In this document: one piece after another, positions 6,154 through 6,722 of the stretch
How positions within the stretch are numbered: position 1 is the stretch's first letter
Layout: each line of letters opens with the position of its first letter
Assembly: GCA_003510215.1 (NCBI GenBank)
Contig: DOKQ01000030.1
Span: 1-6,722 of the forward strand
Source: Erysipelotrichaceae bacterium
GTDB lineage: Bacteria > Bacillota_I > Bacilli_A > Erysipelotrichales > Erysipelotrichaceae
DNA length: 6,722 nt
Direction of reading: 5' to 3'
Translations under genes and position numbers: made by a program
The notes under the pieces: model-generated
The model's input: only the letters and a program-made list of their open reading frames with translations
The model's database searches: none
What the model was told of the DNA's origin: nothing

Positions 6154-6179
6154 ACAAATAGTTTGCTTTGTGTTAGAAT
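6151..6179 (+). promoter_or_regulatory. Promoter for the downstream lipoprotein gene
   Basis: TAGACA (6151-6156, one mismatch to TTGACA) and TAGAAT (6174-6179, one mismatch to TATAAT) are separated by exactly 17 bases, with an extended -10 TG at 6171-6172. This is the most complete sigma-A-type promoter in the window. The -35 begins on the tatD stop codon. Transcription should start near 6186. No terminator is visible between tatD and this promoter. Confidence 0.75.
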
Positions 6180-6186
6180 TCGTACG

Positions 6187-6201
6187 TCCTTAAGGAAAGG
6201 A
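6187..6201 (+). promoter_or_regulatory. Possible Shine-Dalgarno-masking hairpin or duplicated SD in the lipoprotein leader
   Basis: TCCTT (6187-6191) is complementary to both AAGGA copies that follow (6192-6196 and 6197-6201). Pairing with the second copy would form a 5-bp hairpin that hides the ribosome binding site AAAGGAG (6196-6202). TCCTTAAGGA (6187-6196) is also a 10-bp palindrome. The stem is short and the function speculative. Confidence 0.25.
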
Positions 6202-6210
6202 GAATTAAGA

Positions 6211-6722
6211 ATGTTCAAACAACCCATTAGGTTCGTTGGCATCCTCTTAGTCATCATCCTGTCTTCATGTGCTCCAAAAGTAGAGAAGCAAGAATCAGTC
6301 ATTCTGCAGGAATTGTCACCTACAGCTTCGTTTGTAAGACAACCCTATTTACTTGAAGAGATTACTGAAGAGGAAATTATTGCAAATCCGAAAACAGTAT
6401 TCCAACAAGGCCCTCTGCAAAGTGGAGGTGTCTCTTGGATTGCCGCAAAAGTGGATAACGGCTCAAGCAAAAAAGTCGTCACACGTTATATGATGGCGTA
6501 CGATCAAGCCGGCAATCTACTATCTAAAACATACATACCAGATTCTAAAGAAATTATTGAAGCGTCTCCAATTGTTTATCAATATGGAGCCAAACCACAA
6601 GTAGGGGCAGTGTTTTTCCCTAGCCGTATCACAAGATACGGTGCAGACTGTGGTGGATGCAAGCCCAATGAGGAAGGCATCTCCACAACCGCATCAGGAG
6701 TTCAGGTTTCATCAAACGTTGC
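6211..6722 (+). CDS. Lipoprotein with G5-like and likely 3D domains (YabE-like), partial at the right edge
   Basis: The frame is open for 170 codons and runs off the window, so the C-terminus is missing. The first 20 residues form a lipoprotein signal (MFKQPIRFVGILLVIILSSC): a basic start, a hydrophobic core and lipobox LSSC, with Cys20 as the lipidation site. Residues about 59-128 resemble a G5 domain (ITEEEIIANPKTVFQQG, later VTRYMMAYDQAGN and VYQYGAKP). Residues 139-170 (RITRYGADCGGC, then TTASGVQVSSNV) look like the opening of a 3D or related double-psi barrel domain, as in Bacillus YabE/resuscitation factors that act on peptidoglycan. The CxxC pair (Cys147, Cys150) is unusual for an exported wall protein. 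In Bacillus yabE also follows tatD (yabD), which supports the call. AAAGGAG (6196-6202) lies 8 bases ahead of the ATG. Domain calls rest on pattern memory; the catalytic part is outside the window. Confidence 0.75.
   Translation, partial: MFKQPIRFVGILLVIILSSCAPKVEKQESVILQELSPTASFVRQPYLLEEITEEEIIANPKTVFQQGPLQSGGVSWIAAKVDNGSSKKVVTRYMMAYDQAGNLLSKTYIPDSKEIIEASPIVYQYGAKPQVGAVFFPSRITRYGADCGGCKPNEEGISTTASGVQVSSNV

Noticed and set aside
6154..6171. ACAAA...TTTGT as a terminator after tatD
   Set aside because: The stem is 5 bp of mostly A-T with no following T-tract, and it overlaps a good promoter.
1..6722. Mobile elements, CRISPR arrays, tRNA or rRNA genes, defence systems
   Set aside because: No transposase, repeat-spacer pattern, cloverleaf or foreign gene block is visible; nearly every base is accounted for by housekeeping genes and short regulatory gaps.

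Overview
The window is ordinary chromosomal DNA from a low-GC Gram-positive bacterium (Bacillota). All nine recognisable protein genes lie on the + strand and are tightly packed. TGG encodes Trp and TGA is used as a stop (soj and parB both end in TGA), so the code is the standard bacterial one and not the Mollicutes code. Gene content and order point to the neighbourhood of the replication origin. The lineage could be Erysipelotrichia-like, but that is an impression from gene order and protein character, not something the sequence proves. The 16S G527 methyltransferase rsmG, the ParB paralogue noc, soj/parA and spo0J/parB stand in the order familiar from Bacillus.

Unit 1 (75-3546) starts at an extended -10 promoter with a very short leader. 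It runs rsmG (104-799), noc (833-1597), soj/parA (1611-2393), parB (2390-3262) and an unrecognised 88-residue three-helix membrane protein (3259-3525). The last three genes are joined by 4-base ATGA overlaps. A short hairpin plus T-tract that begins inside the last stop codon ends the unit.

Unit 2 (3577-6153) starts at a second extended -10 promoter. It runs mnmE (3609-4943), an RDD-family membrane protein (4952-5386) and a TatD-family metal-dependent hydrolase (5374-6153), with stop codons embedded in, or overlapping, the next gene's start signals.

Unit 3 starts at a promoter whose -35 overlaps the tatD stop codon. It begins a lipoprotein gene (6211 onward) that looks like a YabE-type G5/3D cell-wall protein and runs off the right edge.

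Functionally, unit 1 couples ribosome maturation (RsmG) with chromosome segregation (Soj ATPase, ParB CTP-switch clamp) and a Noc protein. Unit 2 holds tRNA wobble modification (MnmE) and a nuclease/hydrolase (TatD). The points most worth a second look are: the Noc lacks the N-terminal extension that carries the membrane-binding amphipathic helix in Bacillus; the small membrane protein is translationally coupled to parB; a parS-like palindrome with altered spacing lies inside noc; and genes that flank the origin on opposite sides in Bacillus are joined here in one run. No clearly new multi-gene system is visible. Positions 1-74 hold no gene that can be identified, only an AT-rich tract upstream of the first promoter.
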